Origin: Thomasclavelia saccharogumia DSM 17460
Lineage (GTDB): Bacteria > Bacillota_I > Bacilli_A > Erysipelotrichales > Coprobacillaceae
DNA length: 32,307 nt
Assembly (NCBI RefSeq): GCF_000686665.1
Contig: NZ_KK365998.1
Coordinates: 1 to 32,307, forward strand
Reading direction: 5' to 3'
Below, in pieces: positions 1 to 7,996 of this stretch. The translations under genes were made by a program, and so were the position numbers. Below the pieces are notes generated by a model. It did no database searches. It worked only from the letters and a program-made list of their open reading frames with translations, and was not told where the DNA came from. Numbering within the stretch: position 1 is the stretch's first letter; every line of letters starts with the position of its first letter.

Positions 1-106
1 TACAAAAATGTGATATAACGAATACAGCGATAAGGAAAAGAATAGAAATATTAAATTCAATGGGATAAAATAATTTAGTGATAAATTAGAATTTATGGAG
101 GTTAAG

Positions 107-562
107 ATGAAAATAGTTGATGGTAAGAAATATATAGAACAGGTACGAAATCTCATTATTGAATATGTACAATGGCTTGATCGAGATCTTTCTTTTCAAG
201 AAATAGATGAAGAACTTGCTGATCCGGCTAAAAAATATACAGCTCCAGAAGGAGAATTTTTAGTAGTGATCGAAGATAGTGAAGTCTTAGGAATGGTTGC
301 TTATCATCGACTTTCTAATATACGCTGTGAAATGAAACGTCTCTATGTAAAGCCGAAATATCGTGGTATGAACTTGGGAGAAACTCTCATTACAGAAATT
401 ATTTTACATGCCAAAAAGGCAGGTTATAAAGAAATGGTATTAGATACGATCACCCCATTGAAATCTGTAATATATTTATATCAAAAACTAGGTTTTAAAG
501 AGTGTAAGCCTTATTATCATAATCCTATGACTGATGTTTTATATTTTAGTAAAAAGTTGTAA
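107..562 (+). CDS. GNAT family N-acetyltransferase
   Basis: A cytoplasmic acetyl-CoA-dependent N-acetyltransferase of about 151 residues; the substrate cannot be told from sequence. The GNAT core is visible in the middle: a strand ending in RLYVKPKYRG followed by MNLGETLITEI, which is the R-x-x-G-x-G/A pyrophosphate-binding loop and helix of motif A. A C-terminal YLYQKLGFKE matches the usual motif B. An in-frame ATG at 95 exists, but TGGAGG at 96-101 sits five bases before ATG 107, so 107 is the better start. It is monocistronic as far as can be seen, with decayed sequence downstream. The family call is firm; the function is not. Confidence 0.88.
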   Translation: MKIVDGKKYIEQVRNLIIEYVQWLDRDLSFQEIDEELADPAKKYTAPEGEFLVVIEDSEVLGMVAYHRLSNIRCEMKRLYVKPKYRGMNLGETLITEIILHAKKAGYKEMVLDTITPLKSVIYLYQKLGFKECKPYYHNPMTDVLYFSKKL

Positions 563-606
563 ATTATAATTTGTAAAGGAAAAATAAATAGATGGTAATA
601 TAAAGA

Positions 607-919
607 ATGGTATTATTGGATAAAACCTGGCTAAACATTGTTCAAGATGGATATGAAGTACGTTACATTATTTTAAGGGTAAGTAAAAATAAAACGAGCA
701 ATAAATCGTTCAAAATTAGATAAGGAAACAAACATAGAATTAGTGAAAATAATGTGAGAGCAGTTTAATAATTTAGGAGTTTATGAAGTAAATGCTATAG
801 ATATAACAGAATTATCAATGAGTGATGTAGTTTTTTAGTGAAAGAAAAAATCAGAAGTAAAATATTTATGTTATAAAATTGATTTATTTTTATATAAAGA
901 TAAGAAATTTATAGCTTAA
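607..919 (+). pseudogene. Decayed small ORF with frameshift and stops
   Basis: This fills most of the roughly 400-base gap between the acetyltransferase and the next gene. Reading from ATG 607 gives MVLLDKTWLNIVQDGYEVRY and then runs out. A shift of one base near the A-rich run at 685-694 continues as KRAINRSKLDKETNIELVKI, a TGA at 755, EQFNNLGVYEVNAIDITELS, stops at 836 and 839, then KKKSEVKYLCYKIDLFLYKD up to TAA 917. The continuous amphipathic, protein-like text across several stops suggests a disabled gene of about 100 codons. No family is recognised. A chance reading of AT-rich DNA is the alternative. Confidence 0.45.
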
Positions 920-962
920 AAACGAAATTAATAAATGAGATTTTTAAGGAAGTGAAACAATA

Positions 963-1397
963 ATGTGTATTGAATGTTATATTGATGAAAATAGAATAAC
1001 ACCGCTGTTAAACCCGATAGAATGTTTACAAAATCATACGCAATATATTTGTGGGACATGTGGACGGTGTATCTGTATTGAACGTGATTCTAAACGGGGA
1101 CTGCAAAGATGGAATTTTCCTTTCAAGTCATTAGAAATTGCAAAAATGTATTTGCGTACTGCTGATTACAGTATGAAAAAATCTTGTGGTATTTATGAAA
1201 TAGAAAGTGAAAACGGTAGACATTCCTATAAAATTTTTGTAAGTGATAAGGATTTACAGTTATACTTAAAAAAGAATAAAGGTAAATTTTGTAAGCGTAT
1301 GAAACCTATTTTCATTGTTGCTAAATATAAGGAATACGCAAATACCCAAATACGAAAATTGACTTTTGATGAAATACAGAAATATATGTCAGAATGA
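963..1397 (+). CDS. Hypothetical protein with Cys-rich N-terminal zinc-ribbon-like segment
   Basis: A 144-residue protein I do not recognise. The first 45 residues are rich in cysteine: MCIEC at the start, then CGTCGRCICI near residues 30-39, arranged like paired CxxC knuckles that could bind zinc. The rest is basic, with aromatic residues (LQRWNFPFKS, MYLRTADY) and a lysine-rich stretch. There is no signal peptide or membrane segment. A purine-rich AAGGAAGTG at 949-957 precedes ATG 963. The next gene follows 30 bases downstream and may be co-transcribed. Zinc binding is inference from cysteine spacing. Confidence 0.7.
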   Translation: MCIECYIDENRITPLLNPIECLQNHTQYICGTCGRCICIERDSKRGLQRWNFPFKSLEIAKMYLRTADYSMKKSCGIYEIESENGRHSYKIFVSDKDLQLYLKKNKGKFCKRMKPIFIVAKYKEYANTQIRKLTFDEIQKYMSE

Positions 1398-1427
1398 TAG
1401 ATTCCCGTTTGTGGAGGAAATGTGAAA

Positions 1428-1928
1428 ATGGAAAATAGTAATGAAATAAATCCAATCAGCAAAAAGCAGGATATCTGTTCTTTGTTACAAAGACTAAACT
1501 GCCAATATAAAATTTATAATGTAAATTCTGATAAAGAATATGAATATTTAAAAGAAAATGATATTTGTATTACTATACCTAATTCAAATTGTAAATATTC
1601 AATGTATATTGATTTAGAAGATGGTGGAGAATTTACTTTATCCTATTATAAGTGGCATACACATTATCTTGGTGAAAAATGGGATTATAATAGATTATGT
1701 GCTGATTTAACAGATATTTTAAGAAATAATAAATGTGTAATAGTTATAAATAGTAACAAAAGATGGCTATATAGTGGGTTATCAGAAACAAAAATTAATA
1801 AAAGTTATAATTATGATAATGAGATTAAAAAGTTACCAGGAGAATTTCAAAAGGAAATAAAGCAATTAAAAGGTAATGTAGAATTCTTTTATTGGGATGT
1901 CAAAGATAATATAGTAATAGACATTTAG
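1428..1928 (+). CDS. Hypothetical acidic/aromatic protein, possible immunity-like protein
   Basis: About 166 residues, soluble, no family recognised. It is rich in Tyr, Trp, Asp and Asn (for example YKWHTHYLGEKWDYN in the middle and FFYWDVKDN at the end), a composition common among small orphan immunity proteins of polymorphic-toxin systems. That resemblance is only compositional. GTGGAGG at 1411-1417 serves either GTG 1422 (4-base spacing) or ATG 1428 (10-base spacing); I chose the ATG. It follows the Cys-rich gene by 30 bases on the same strand. No toxin gene is visible in the window. Confidence 0.68.
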   Translation: MENSNEINPISKKQDICSLLQRLNCQYKIYNVNSDKEYEYLKENDICITIPNSNCKYSMYIDLEDGGEFTLSYYKWHTHYLGEKWDYNRLCADLTDILRNNKCVIVINSNKRWLYSGLSETKINKSYNYDNEIKKLPGEFQKEIKQLKGNVEFFYWDVKDNIVIDI

Positions 1929-2082
1929 GAACAAATATTAGTTTATCGTGATATAAATTGTCAAAATATTTAAATATCTGTTCGTTATAAAGCAGGATAT
2001 AAATATAAGATGTACTAAAATAAATGTTATTAGCTGCAAAGAAATAAATCATGGCTGTGAAAAATATTCTTGTTTAAGATAC

Positions 2083-2113
2083 AAAAAGATCAACTTTCTT
2101 AGTTGATCTTTTT
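2083..2113. terminator. Bidirectional rho-independent terminator
   Basis: A perfect 13-bp stem, AAAAAGATCAACT pairing with AGTTGATCTTTTT, closes a 5-base loop (2096-2100). A/T tracts flank both sides, so it can end the plus-strand genes at 963-1928 and the minus-strand cyclophilin gene ending at 2130. Confidence 0.85.
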
Positions 2114-2129
2114 AGGTTAGATTAAATTT

Positions 2130-2744
2130 TTAATCAATAATTTTAATTGAGTTGATTACTGGCTGGTTTTGAGCTTCTACTGTACCATTATCATCTGTTA
2201 CAGGTACGCTGGTAGCAATTTGATCAACAACATCCATTCCTTCATATACATATCCAAAAACAGCATATTGTCCATCTAATGAAGAAGCAGTTTGATGAAC
2301 GATAAAGAATTGTGAACTGGCACTATCATAATCTTGAGAACGCGCCATTGAAATAGCACCACGAGTGTGTTTTAAAATATTATCAACATTATTAGCACTA
2401 AATTCACCTTTGATCGTTTCATCAGAGCCACCTGTACCATCACCGTTAGGATCACCACCCTGAATCATAAAACCATCAATGATACGATGGAAAGTTAAGC
2501 CGTCATAAAATCCTTCTTTAGCAAGTTTAACAAAGTTTGTAACTGTAATTGGGGCTTCATCAGCATTAAGTTCAACTTTAATTACACCATAATCTTTAAC
2601 ATCGATTTCAGCATGATGATTACCACTTAGTAAATCATCTGTTGTACTATTTTCAGAACTGCTATCAGTATCTTTGCTGCCACCACATCCTGCTAAGGTT
2701 AAAGCAAGAAGCATAACCATACCAATTTTAAATAATTTTTTCAT
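2130..2744 (-). CDS. Lipoprotein peptidyl-prolyl cis-trans isomerase (cyclophilin type)
   Basis: A surface lipoprotein with a cyclophilin domain, expected to speed proline isomerisation in exported proteins. The N-terminus [20 protein letters not shown] is a type II signal peptide with lipobox LAGC, the cysteine being residue 20. An Asp/Ser/Thr-rich linker follows. The cyclophilin fold runs from about residue 45 to the end, with [15 protein letters not shown] (active-site arginine in FHR), SQFFIV and [16 protein letters not shown]. The length of 204 residues fits bacterial lipoprotein cyclophilins. AAGGAGAT lies just upstream of the ATG. A hairpin terminator follows the stop, and a divergent kinase gene lies upstream. 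Confidence 0.95.
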   Translation of the reverse strand: MKKLFKIGMVMLLALTLAGCGGSKDTDSSSENSTTDDLLSGNHHAEIDVKDYGVIKVELNADEAPITVTNFVKLAKEGFYDGLTFHRIIDGFMIQGGDPNGDGTGGSDETIKGEFSANNVDNILKHTRGAISMARSQDYDSASSQFFIVHQTASSLDGQYAVFGYVYEGMDVVDQIATSVPVTDDNGTVEAQNQPVINSIKIID

Positions 2745-2770
2745 ACTATCTCCTTTTCATTTTCTTTTTT

Positions 2771-2800
2771 ATTATACAAAATATTACTATTAATTGTCTA
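2771..2800 (-). promoter_or_regulatory. Promoter of the cyclophilin lipoprotein gene
   Basis: On the minus strand TAGACA (2795-2800) is separated by 18 bases from a consensus TATAAT (2771-2776), placing a start site about 20 bases before the ribosome-binding site of the gene ending at 2744. Confidence 0.6.
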
Positions 2801-2905
2801 TACAAAAGTTTAGATAAATATTGTCCACATAAAAATAATCAAAACTGTCATGGTTAATTTATGCATAAATATGATAGAATTAATGACAATGAAAAGAGGG
2901 TATTT

Positions 2906-3724
2906 ATGAGACAAAAAAGAATTGTTTTAATAAATGATGTTACAGGGTACAGTCGCTGTTCTGTTGCTGTGCAGCTGCCAATTATTTCTGCTATGGCAAT
3001 CGAATGTGTATTTGTACCAACTGCTATTTTATCGATCAATACTTATCATCCTGGATATTTTTTTGATGATTACACAGATAAAATGAATGATTATATTACA
3101 ACATATAAAAATATGGAACTTGAATTTGATGGTATTGTAACTGGTTTTTTAGGTTCGGCAAAACAGATCGATATCGTTATTGATTTTATCAAATATTTTA
3201 AACATCAAAATACGTTTGTTTTAGTTGATCCTGTTATGGGAGATCATGGCAAATTATATCCTACATATAATACTAAAATGCAAGAAAAAATGCGTGAGTT
3301 AATACCTTATGCATCGATAATGACACCTAATTTAACGGAACTATGTGCTCTTTTAAATCTTGAATATCCTGATAAGATACCAGATTTCGATGAACTGTTT
3401 AAAATGTGTAAGCAGTTATCTAGCCAGGGACCTAAAATGATCGTAGTTACGGGAATTGGTATTGGTGATGAGATAATTAATTTTATCTATGAAGATGGTA
3501 AGGATTATCAAATTATCAAGGTAAAAAGAATCGGCGCAGATCGTAGTGGTACCGGTGATGTTATTAGCGGGGTAATTGCAGGAAAATATTTGTTGTGTCA
3601 TGATTTTTATCAAAGTGTCAAGGAAGCAGTTGGTTTTGCTTCTAAATGCATTGATTATAGCCAGAAAATTGGTGCTCATAATCATTTAGGTTTATGTTTT
3701 GAACCGTTTTTAAAAGAGTTATAG
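2906..3724 (+). CDS. Pyridoxal/pyridoxamine kinase (PfkB/ribokinase-like)
   Basis: A cytoplasmic ATP-dependent kinase of about 272 residues, assigned to the pyridoxal/pyridoxamine (B6 vitamer) salvage branch of the ribokinase superfamily. Visible features are the N-terminal strand IVLINDVTGYSRCSVAVQLP, the middle segment VLVDPVMGDHGKLY, MTPNLTEL, and the C-terminal anion-hole motif DRSGTGDVISGVIAGK with the catalytic aspartate in GTGD. ATG 2906 is preceded by GAGGG at 2896-2900. An upstream in-frame ATG at 2861 would overlap a TATGAT -10-like element (2870-2875), so it is rejected. The radical SAM gene starts 13 bases after the stop, indicating an operon. A hydroxymethylpyrimidine kinase is the main alternative. 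Confidence 0.88.
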   Translation: MRQKRIVLINDVTGYSRCSVAVQLPIISAMAIECVFVPTAILSINTYHPGYFFDDYTDKMNDYITTYKNMELEFDGIVTGFLGSAKQIDIVIDFIKYFKHQNTFVLVDPVMGDHGKLYPTYNTKMQEKMRELIPYASIMTPNLTELCALLNLEYPDKIPDFDELFKMCKQLSSQGPKMIVVTGIGIGDEIINFIYEDGKDYQIIKVKRIGADRSGTGDVISGVIAGKYLLCHDFYQSVKEAVGFASKCIDYSQKIGAHNHLGLCFEPFLKEL

Positions 3725-3736
3725 GAGGGAAAATAA

Positions 3737-4381
3737 ATGGTTATTTTATATACACTATATAATAATAGTTATATTGATATTAAGGAATTAGATGATTTAA
3801 AAGGTGTTACCTGTTATGTAAATAGTACTAATCGCTGTAGTTGTGCGTGTACTTTTTGTTTAAGAAATACTAAAGAAATGCTGGCATCTAATTCATTGTG
3901 GTTAGAGCAGGAACCAACCGTGGAAATGATCATAGATGAGTTTAAGAAATATGATTTAAATGATTTTAAAGAAGTTGTTTTTTGCGGGTTTGGAGAACCC
4001 TTGATGCGCCATGATGATTTAATGAAAGTAGCTAAATATTTAAAGGAAACAAGAAAAGATCTGCAAATTAGAATTAATACTAATGGTTTATCTTCAATTG
4101 TTTTAAAAAGAGATATTACTCCTGATTTTAAGGGACTGATCGATACTGTTTCAATTAGTCTAAATGCTCCAAGTAAAGAAGAATACTATCAGTTGACAAG
4201 ATCAAAATATGGTATTGATTCATTTGATTATATGCTGGATTTTACTTTAAAGACGAAGCAATATGTTGAAAATGTTGTATTGACAGTAGTTGATATTATT
4301 GGTGATGAAAAAATCGCTAAGTGTCAAAAGATTGCTGATGATCTCGGGGTGTCATTAAGAGTACGGCCTTTTGAAGAATAG
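3737..4381 (+). CDS. Radical SAM protein, TatD-associated type
   Basis: A 214-residue radical S-adenosylmethionine enzyme. The [4Fe-4S] motif CxxxCxxC is C34, C38 and C41 within NRCSCACTFC, with one extra cysteine at 36. It is followed by LWLEQEPTVEMIIDEF and VVFCGFGEPLMRHDDL, the GE/GFGEP SAM-binding element. This pattern matches the small family usually described as radical SAM proteins associated with TatD, from memory of the family. Here no tatD gene is near; the partner is the upstream B6 kinase, 12 bases away, with AGGAGGG before the ATG. The reaction is unknown. Confidence 0.88.
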   Translation: MVILYTLYNNSYIDIKELDDLKGVTCYVNSTNRCSCACTFCLRNTKEMLASNSLWLEQEPTVEMIIDEFKKYDLNDFKEVVFCGFGEPLMRHDDLMKVAKYLKETRKDLQIRINTNGLSSIVLKRDITPDFKGLIDTVSISLNAPSKEEYYQLTRSKYGIDSFDYMLDFTLKTKQYVENVVLTVVDIIGDEKIAKCQKIADDLGVSLRVRPFEE

Positions 4382-4385
4382 AAAA

Positions 4386-4414
4386 TTGTGTATCTAAAAA
4401 TGTTATGATATAAT
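4386..4414 (+). promoter_or_regulatory. Promoter of the tyrosine phosphatase gene
   Basis: TTGTGT (4386-4391), a 17-base spacer and a consensus TATAAT (4409-4414). It lies between the radical SAM stop and ATG 4437, so the phosphatase has its own start site. Confidence 0.65.
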
Positions 4415-4436
4415 TTTATCAGTGAGGTAAATTATA

Positions 4437-5171
4437 ATGATGCAATTAAGTCGAGAAGAAAGAATGTTAAAAGTGGAAAGTATGACTAATATTCGTGATC
4501 TAGGCGGGTATGAAACTCAGGCTGGTTATTATACTAAAAGTCATAAGTTTGTTCGTTCAACTAATCCAGGTAAATTGAGTGATGAAGAAAAGGAATATTT
4601 ATATGAATATGGAATCAGGGTTCAAATCGATCTACGAAGTAATTTCGAATTAGAACAGCAGCCTAGTACATTAAAAGATTATCAAGATATTAAGTATTAT
4701 CATATTAATTTGATGAAGGTCAAAGATTTAAATGTTCTACCTAAAGAGATAGCTAATTATCATGACTTGGCAGGGTTTTATATCTTTATGCTGGAAGCTA
4801 ACAAAGAGCAGTTTAAAGAAGTATTTGAAATATTTTATGATAATCCCTATGATACGATCATGTTTAATTGTTCGGCTGGTAAGGATAGAACGGGTATTGT
4901 TGCAGCTTTGTTATTAGATCTAGCGGGATGTCATGAATATGATATCGTTAAGGATTATTCAGAGTCTTATGAAAATAATTTAAAGCTGATACCAGAATTG
5001 GAAAAATTAGTGGATGTTGAAAATCGGGTTTATTTAGAATCGGAGCCACGAATGATGATGAAATTTCTTGATTATTTAAGAGACAATTATGGTAGTGCTA
5101 AGGAATATTTGATCAGTTGTGGTATGGAAGAGGAAAAAATTATAGAAATAATAGAAAATTTTGTAATTTAA
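4437..5171 (+). CDS. Protein-tyrosine/dual-specificity phosphatase family protein
   Basis: A 244-residue cysteine phosphatase of the Y_phosphatase3 type found in Gram-positive bacteria. The N-terminal signature NIRDLGGY (residues about 19-26) is followed by the P-loop NCSAGKDRTG, with the catalytic cysteine at residue 145 and the phosphate-binding arginine at 151. Such enzymes dephosphorylate phosphotyrosine, other phosphoamino acids or phosphoinositides; the substrate here is unknown. No signal peptide is seen, so it is cytoplasmic or released without a classical leader. ATG 4437 and ATG 4440 are adjacent; GAGGT upstream serves either. It is followed 49 bases later by the ArpU-like regulator. 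Confidence 0.92.
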   Translation: MMQLSREERMLKVESMTNIRDLGGYETQAGYYTKSHKFVRSTNPGKLSDEEKEYLYEYGIRVQIDLRSNFELEQQPSTLKDYQDIKYYHINLMKVKDLNVLPKEIANYHDLAGFYIFMLEANKEQFKEVFEIFYDNPYDTIMFNCSAGKDRTGIVAALLLDLAGCHEYDIVKDYSESYENNLKLIPELEKLVDVENRVYLESEPRMMMKFLDYLRDNYGSAKEYLISCGMEEEKIIEIIENFVI

Positions 5172-5220
5172 AGAAGTAAATCTCTTATTTGATTTGTATA
5201 AGATAATAGGAGGTTTTTTT

Positions 5221-5625
5221 ATGAAAAGAACTAATACTTTAACATTTAAGCAAAAGCAGGATGCGGTTGAAAATTTATTTAAGCAATATCATCGAGCTAA
5301 ATTAAAATTATATTGTTTAGAAAATGTAAACTATTATCCCCAGGTAAGTGCGGGAATTATTAAAGAGACAAAGAAGCGTTATAAAAAATCGATAGCAGAG
5401 CGTCTAAACAGCAGGATCGAAGATAAAGATGAATTAAAGAGCTTAATATCTTCTTTTGAAATAATTATCAAAGCGTTGAGTCCCGATAGTCAGATAATTA
5501 TTACCAATGAATTTGTAGATCAAAAAGAAGATGACTGGTGGGTTGATTTTTATAGTCGGGCTACTTACTATCGCTTGAAGACTAGGGCTTTAGAAGAAGT
5601 TTTATTTTATGTAAATATTATTTGA
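5221..5625 (+). CDS. ArpU/RinA-like helix-turn-helix protein
   Basis: About 134 residues. The C-terminus has the pattern of phage late-gene regulators of the ArpU/RinA kind and sigma region 4: DSQIIITNEFVDQ, then WWVDFYSRATYYRLKTRALE, where SRATYYRLKTRA looks like a recognition helix. The N-terminal half is a charged helical region. It also resembles what is annotated as the MG284/MPN403 family in Mollicutes-related bacteria; I am less sure of that. AGGAGG at 5208-5213 lies seven bases before ATG 5221, so the in-frame start at 5194 is rejected. No phage genes are nearby, so this is probably a chromosomal transcription factor. Confidence 0.72.
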   Translation: MKRTNTLTFKQKQDAVENLFKQYHRAKLKLYCLENVNYYPQVSAGIIKETKKRYKKSIAERLNSRIEDKDELKSLISSFEIIIKALSPDSQIIITNEFVDQKEDDWWVDFYSRATYYRLKTRALEEVLFYVNII

Positions 5626-5638
5626 AGCATTATTTTTC

Positions 5639-5666
5639 TTGAAATGGCATAAATTTAAGATATAAT
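5639..5666 (+). promoter_or_regulatory. Promoter of the purine permease gene
   Basis: TTGAAA (5639-5644), a 16-base spacer and TATAAT (5661-5666), then AAGGAG shortly before ATG 5698. The untranslated leader is only about 25 bases, too short for a purine riboswitch. Confidence 0.7.
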
Positions 5667-5697
5667 TAAAGAGAATTTGTAGAAGGAGAAAGAAATA

Positions 5698-7014
5698 ATG
5701 CTTGAAAGATTTTTTAAATTAAAAAAGAAGGGAACTACTGTTAAAACAGAAGTGATTGCAGGAATTACAACTTTTTTAGCAATGGCTTATATCTTAGCGG
5801 TAAATCCGAACATGTTGCAAGAAACAGGATTATCTTATGATGGAGTTTTCTTAGCAACAGCTTTATCTTCAGGAATTGCAACATTGATCATGGGTCTACT
5901 TGCAAATTATCCTGTTGCTTTAGCTCCAGGAATGGGAGTTAATGCTTTGTTTACATATACATTAGTTTTTGGAATGGGATATAGTCCAGAAGCAGCATTA
6001 GCTGCAGTAGTAGTATCAGGAATAATTTTCTTAGTTATTTCAGTAACAGGTATTCGTAAGGCAATCATTAATGCTATTCCTCAGCAATTAAAATTAGCAA
6101 TCGGGGCAGGAATTGGTTTCTTTATTGCTTTTCTTGGTTTTAAAAATGCGGGAATTATTGTTAGTGATGCATCTACGTTTGTAGCATTAGGAGATTTGAG
6201 AGATCCAGTTGTTTTACTTGCAATATTTGGAATTTTAGTAACAATTATTTTAATGGCTAGAAAAGTTCCAGCAGCAGTATTTTATGGATTGATCATTACC
6301 GCTGTTGTGGGTGTTATTTTAGGATTATGCGGGGTAGCAGGAATGCCGGAAGTACCTTCAGCTATTATATCATTCGATTTAGATACTAGTGGATTTGGAA
6401 TCTTTATGAATGGTTTTGGAGAATTATTCTCACATCCAGATTGTATCGTAGCACTATTTTCATTATTATTTGTTGATTTCTTTGATACTGCAGGAACATT
6501 GATTTCAGTAGCTAATAAAACTAATTTAGTAGATAAAAATGGTGAACTTGCAAATATTGAACAAGCTCTTATTGCCGATTCAACAGGTACAGTAATTGGT
6601 GGGATTTTAGGAACATCTACTGTAACTTCATTTGTTGAATCAACTGCTGGTGTTGAAGCAGGTGGTAGAACAGGCTTAACTGCTTGTACTACAGCTATCC
6701 TTTTCTTCTTATCAATATTTTTTGCTCCAGTTTTAAGTGTAGTAACTAATGCAGTTACTGCTCCAGCGTTGATTGCTGTAGGAATTTCTATGGCAACACA
6801 ATTAGGAGGAATTGAATGGGATGATATTGTTTTTGCAGCAGCAGGATTTATTACTGTAATTATGATGGTTTTAACATATTCAATTTCTGATGGGATCGCT
6901 TTTGGTTTTATTGTTTATGGTCTTACTAGTGCTATTGCTGGTAGAGCAAAAGATATTAAGCCAATTGTTTGGATTTTGATTCTTGTCTTTATTGCATACT
7001 TTGCTTTGATTTAG
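5698..7014 (+). CDS. NCS2/AzgA-family purine (adenine/guanine/hypoxanthine) permease
   Basis: A 438-residue polytopic membrane transporter that takes up purine bases by cation symport. AzgA-branch hallmarks are visible: VKTEVIAGITTFLAMAYIL near the N-terminus, ALAPGMGVNALFTYT (about residues 77-91), FVDFFDTAGTLISVANK (about 258-274) and the conserved TSTVTSFVESTAGVEAGGRT (about 303-322). About a dozen hydrophobic segments follow. The length is normal for the family (430-450). It has its own promoter and a strong hairpin downstream. Members called PbuG or PbuO in bacilli cannot be separated here, so no symbol is given. Confidence 0.94.
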   Translation: MLERFFKLKKKGTTVKTEVIAGITTFLAMAYILAVNPNMLQETGLSYDGVFLATALSSGIATLIMGLLANYPVALAPGMGVNALFTYTLVFGMGYSPEAALAAVVVSGIIFLVISVTGIRKAIINAIPQQLKLAIGAGIGFFIAFLGFKNAGIIVSDASTFVALGDLRDPVVLLAIFGILVTIILMARKVPAAVFYGLIITAVVGVILGLCGVAGMPEVPSAIISFDLDTSGFGIFMNGFGELFSHPDCIVALFSLLFVDFFDTAGTLISVANKTNLVDKNGELANIEQALIADSTGTVIGGILGTSTVTSFVESTAGVEAGGRTGLTACTTAILFFLSIFFAPVLSVVTNAVTAPALIAVGISMATQLGGIEWDDIVFAAAGFITVIMMVLTYSISDGIAFGFIVYGLTSAIAGRAKDIKPIVWILILVFIAYFALI

Positions 7015-7059
7015 ATTTTTAAAAGTGAATATTAAAAATTGAATTACTATATTATTATT

Positions 7060-7092
7060 AAAATGCCATGTCTTATCTAGATATGGCATTTT
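7060..7092 (+). terminator. Rho-independent terminator after the permease
   Basis: AAAATGCCAT (7060-7069) pairs with ATGGCATTTT (7083-7092); the inner bases 7070-7073 and 7079-7082 extend the stem. A T run ends the plus-strand transcript. Confidence 0.8.
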
Positions 7093-7119
7093 AAAATGAT
7101 GATCGTTAAATCAAATAGA

Positions 7120-7131
7120 TGACATATGTCA
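7120..7131. promoter_or_regulatory. 12-bp palindrome upstream of the secreted-protein gene, possible operator
   Basis: TGACATATGTCA is a perfect palindrome. It lies 25 bases before a -10-like TATGAT (7157-7162) that has no good -35 at the normal distance. That layout fits an activator or repressor site for the gene starting at 7204. The protein that would bind is unknown. Confidence 0.4.
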
Positions 7132-7203
7132 CTATTAATACACGGTTAAAATATAGTATGATGTACTTGTAATCACACATGGGAGATGGGGAGAAATGAT
7201 AAA

Positions 7204-7755
7204 ATGAAAAGAATTTTGTTTGTTATTTGTTTATTTGCATGCTGCCTAATTTCTAATAATAATCATGTATTTGCTATGGAACAAGTCTATACTGAGGATG
7301 AAGTATTAAATATAGCATTTAGAGGAAATGTACCTGAAATTATGGAATTTGAAACAACAGATGATTTAAATAGTAGTGTAGTTATTTTTGATTCTAGATA
7401 CGATTCAATTTCTAAAGCTATTTTTACACCAAGAGCAGTTCCATCAAATTATGATTATTATAGAACGTATAATTGTACTGTAGTGTGTAAAGGAACTGGT
7501 GCAGCAGCTATGTCAGCATTAAATGCACATATAAACTTTTATATTAATGTATTTTTTAAAGACATATCATGTGTAGGATATGAAAATCCTGTTGTTGTAA
7601 GTATAAATAATTATTCTGGTGCAACTGGATATTCAAATCCTAAAGTTACTGTGACATCACAAACATCTTCACGAATTACATTTAAAGGATCTTGTATTTT
7701 AACCGCTGGACAAACTTTTAATATGACAGGTACAAGTACACTTAATATACTTTGA
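7204..7755 (+). CDS. Hypothetical secreted protein
   Basis: About 183 residues, exported. The start MKRILFVICLFACCLISNNN is a Sec signal peptide with likely cleavage after VFA (about residue 24). No lipobox, membrane anchor or sortase motif is seen. The mature part has several cysteines (NCTVVCKGTG and later DISCVGY and GSCIL) that could form disulfides, and a Thr/Ser/Asn-rich beta-type C-terminus. I do not recognise the family. Start choice: GGGGAG at 7188-7193 precedes ATG 7204 by ten bases; the in-frame ATG 7186 overlaps that site. A one-helix membrane peptide follows six bases after the stop. Confidence 0.75.
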   Translation: MKRILFVICLFACCLISNNNHVFAMEQVYTEDEVLNIAFRGNVPEIMEFETTDDLNSSVVIFDSRYDSISKAIFTPRAVPSNYDYYRTYNCTVVCKGTGAAAMSALNAHINFYINVFFKDISCVGYENPVVVSINNYSGATGYSNPKVTVTSQTSSRITFKGSCILTAGQTFNMTGTSTLNIL

Positions 7756-7761
7756 TAGAAT

Positions 7762-7920
7762 ATGGCGAAAAAAAATATTAGATTTCAAGATCCTAAAAGA
7801 ACTAAAGAAATTCAAGAAGATATGAGAGACTATGGACGTGCTTTAGCAGGTCGTGGTTTAGTTATTGGTGGTTTTATTATTATTGTAATACTTTTAAGTT
7901 ATTTTTTTGGTATTAAGTAA
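7762..7920 (+). CDS. Small single-pass membrane protein (52 aa)
   Basis: A 52-codon reading frame begins six bases after the secreted-protein stop. The N-terminal half is charged and helical (KNIRFQDPKRTKEIQEDMRD), followed by one membrane helix, LVIGGFIIIVILLSYFFG, and a short tail. The hydrophobic pattern and codon use look coding. No clear ribosome-binding site is present, so it may depend on translational coupling with the preceding gene. A terminator follows. No family is recognised. Confidence 0.62.
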   Translation: MAKKNIRFQDPKRTKEIQEDMRDYGRALAGRGLVIGGFIIIVILLSYFFGIK

Positions 7921-7972
7921 GACATGAGTATGTAGAATATTTTCTGTGTGTGGTTAAAATATATTGATAAGA

Positions 7973-7996
7973 AAAAGTAGGCTCAGGCCTACTTTT
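7973..7996. terminator. Bidirectional rho-independent terminator
   Basis: AAAAGTAGGC (7973-7982), loop TCAG, GCCTACTTTT (7987-7996). The 10-bp stem separates the convergent secreted/membrane peptide genes from tspO, whose stop codon begins at its edge. Confidence 0.88.

Noticed and set aside
5626-5697. Purine riboswitch before the AzgA-family permease
   Set aside because: The leader between the TATAAT at 5661 and the start codon is about 25 bases, and no purine-riboswitch core or terminator hairpin is present.
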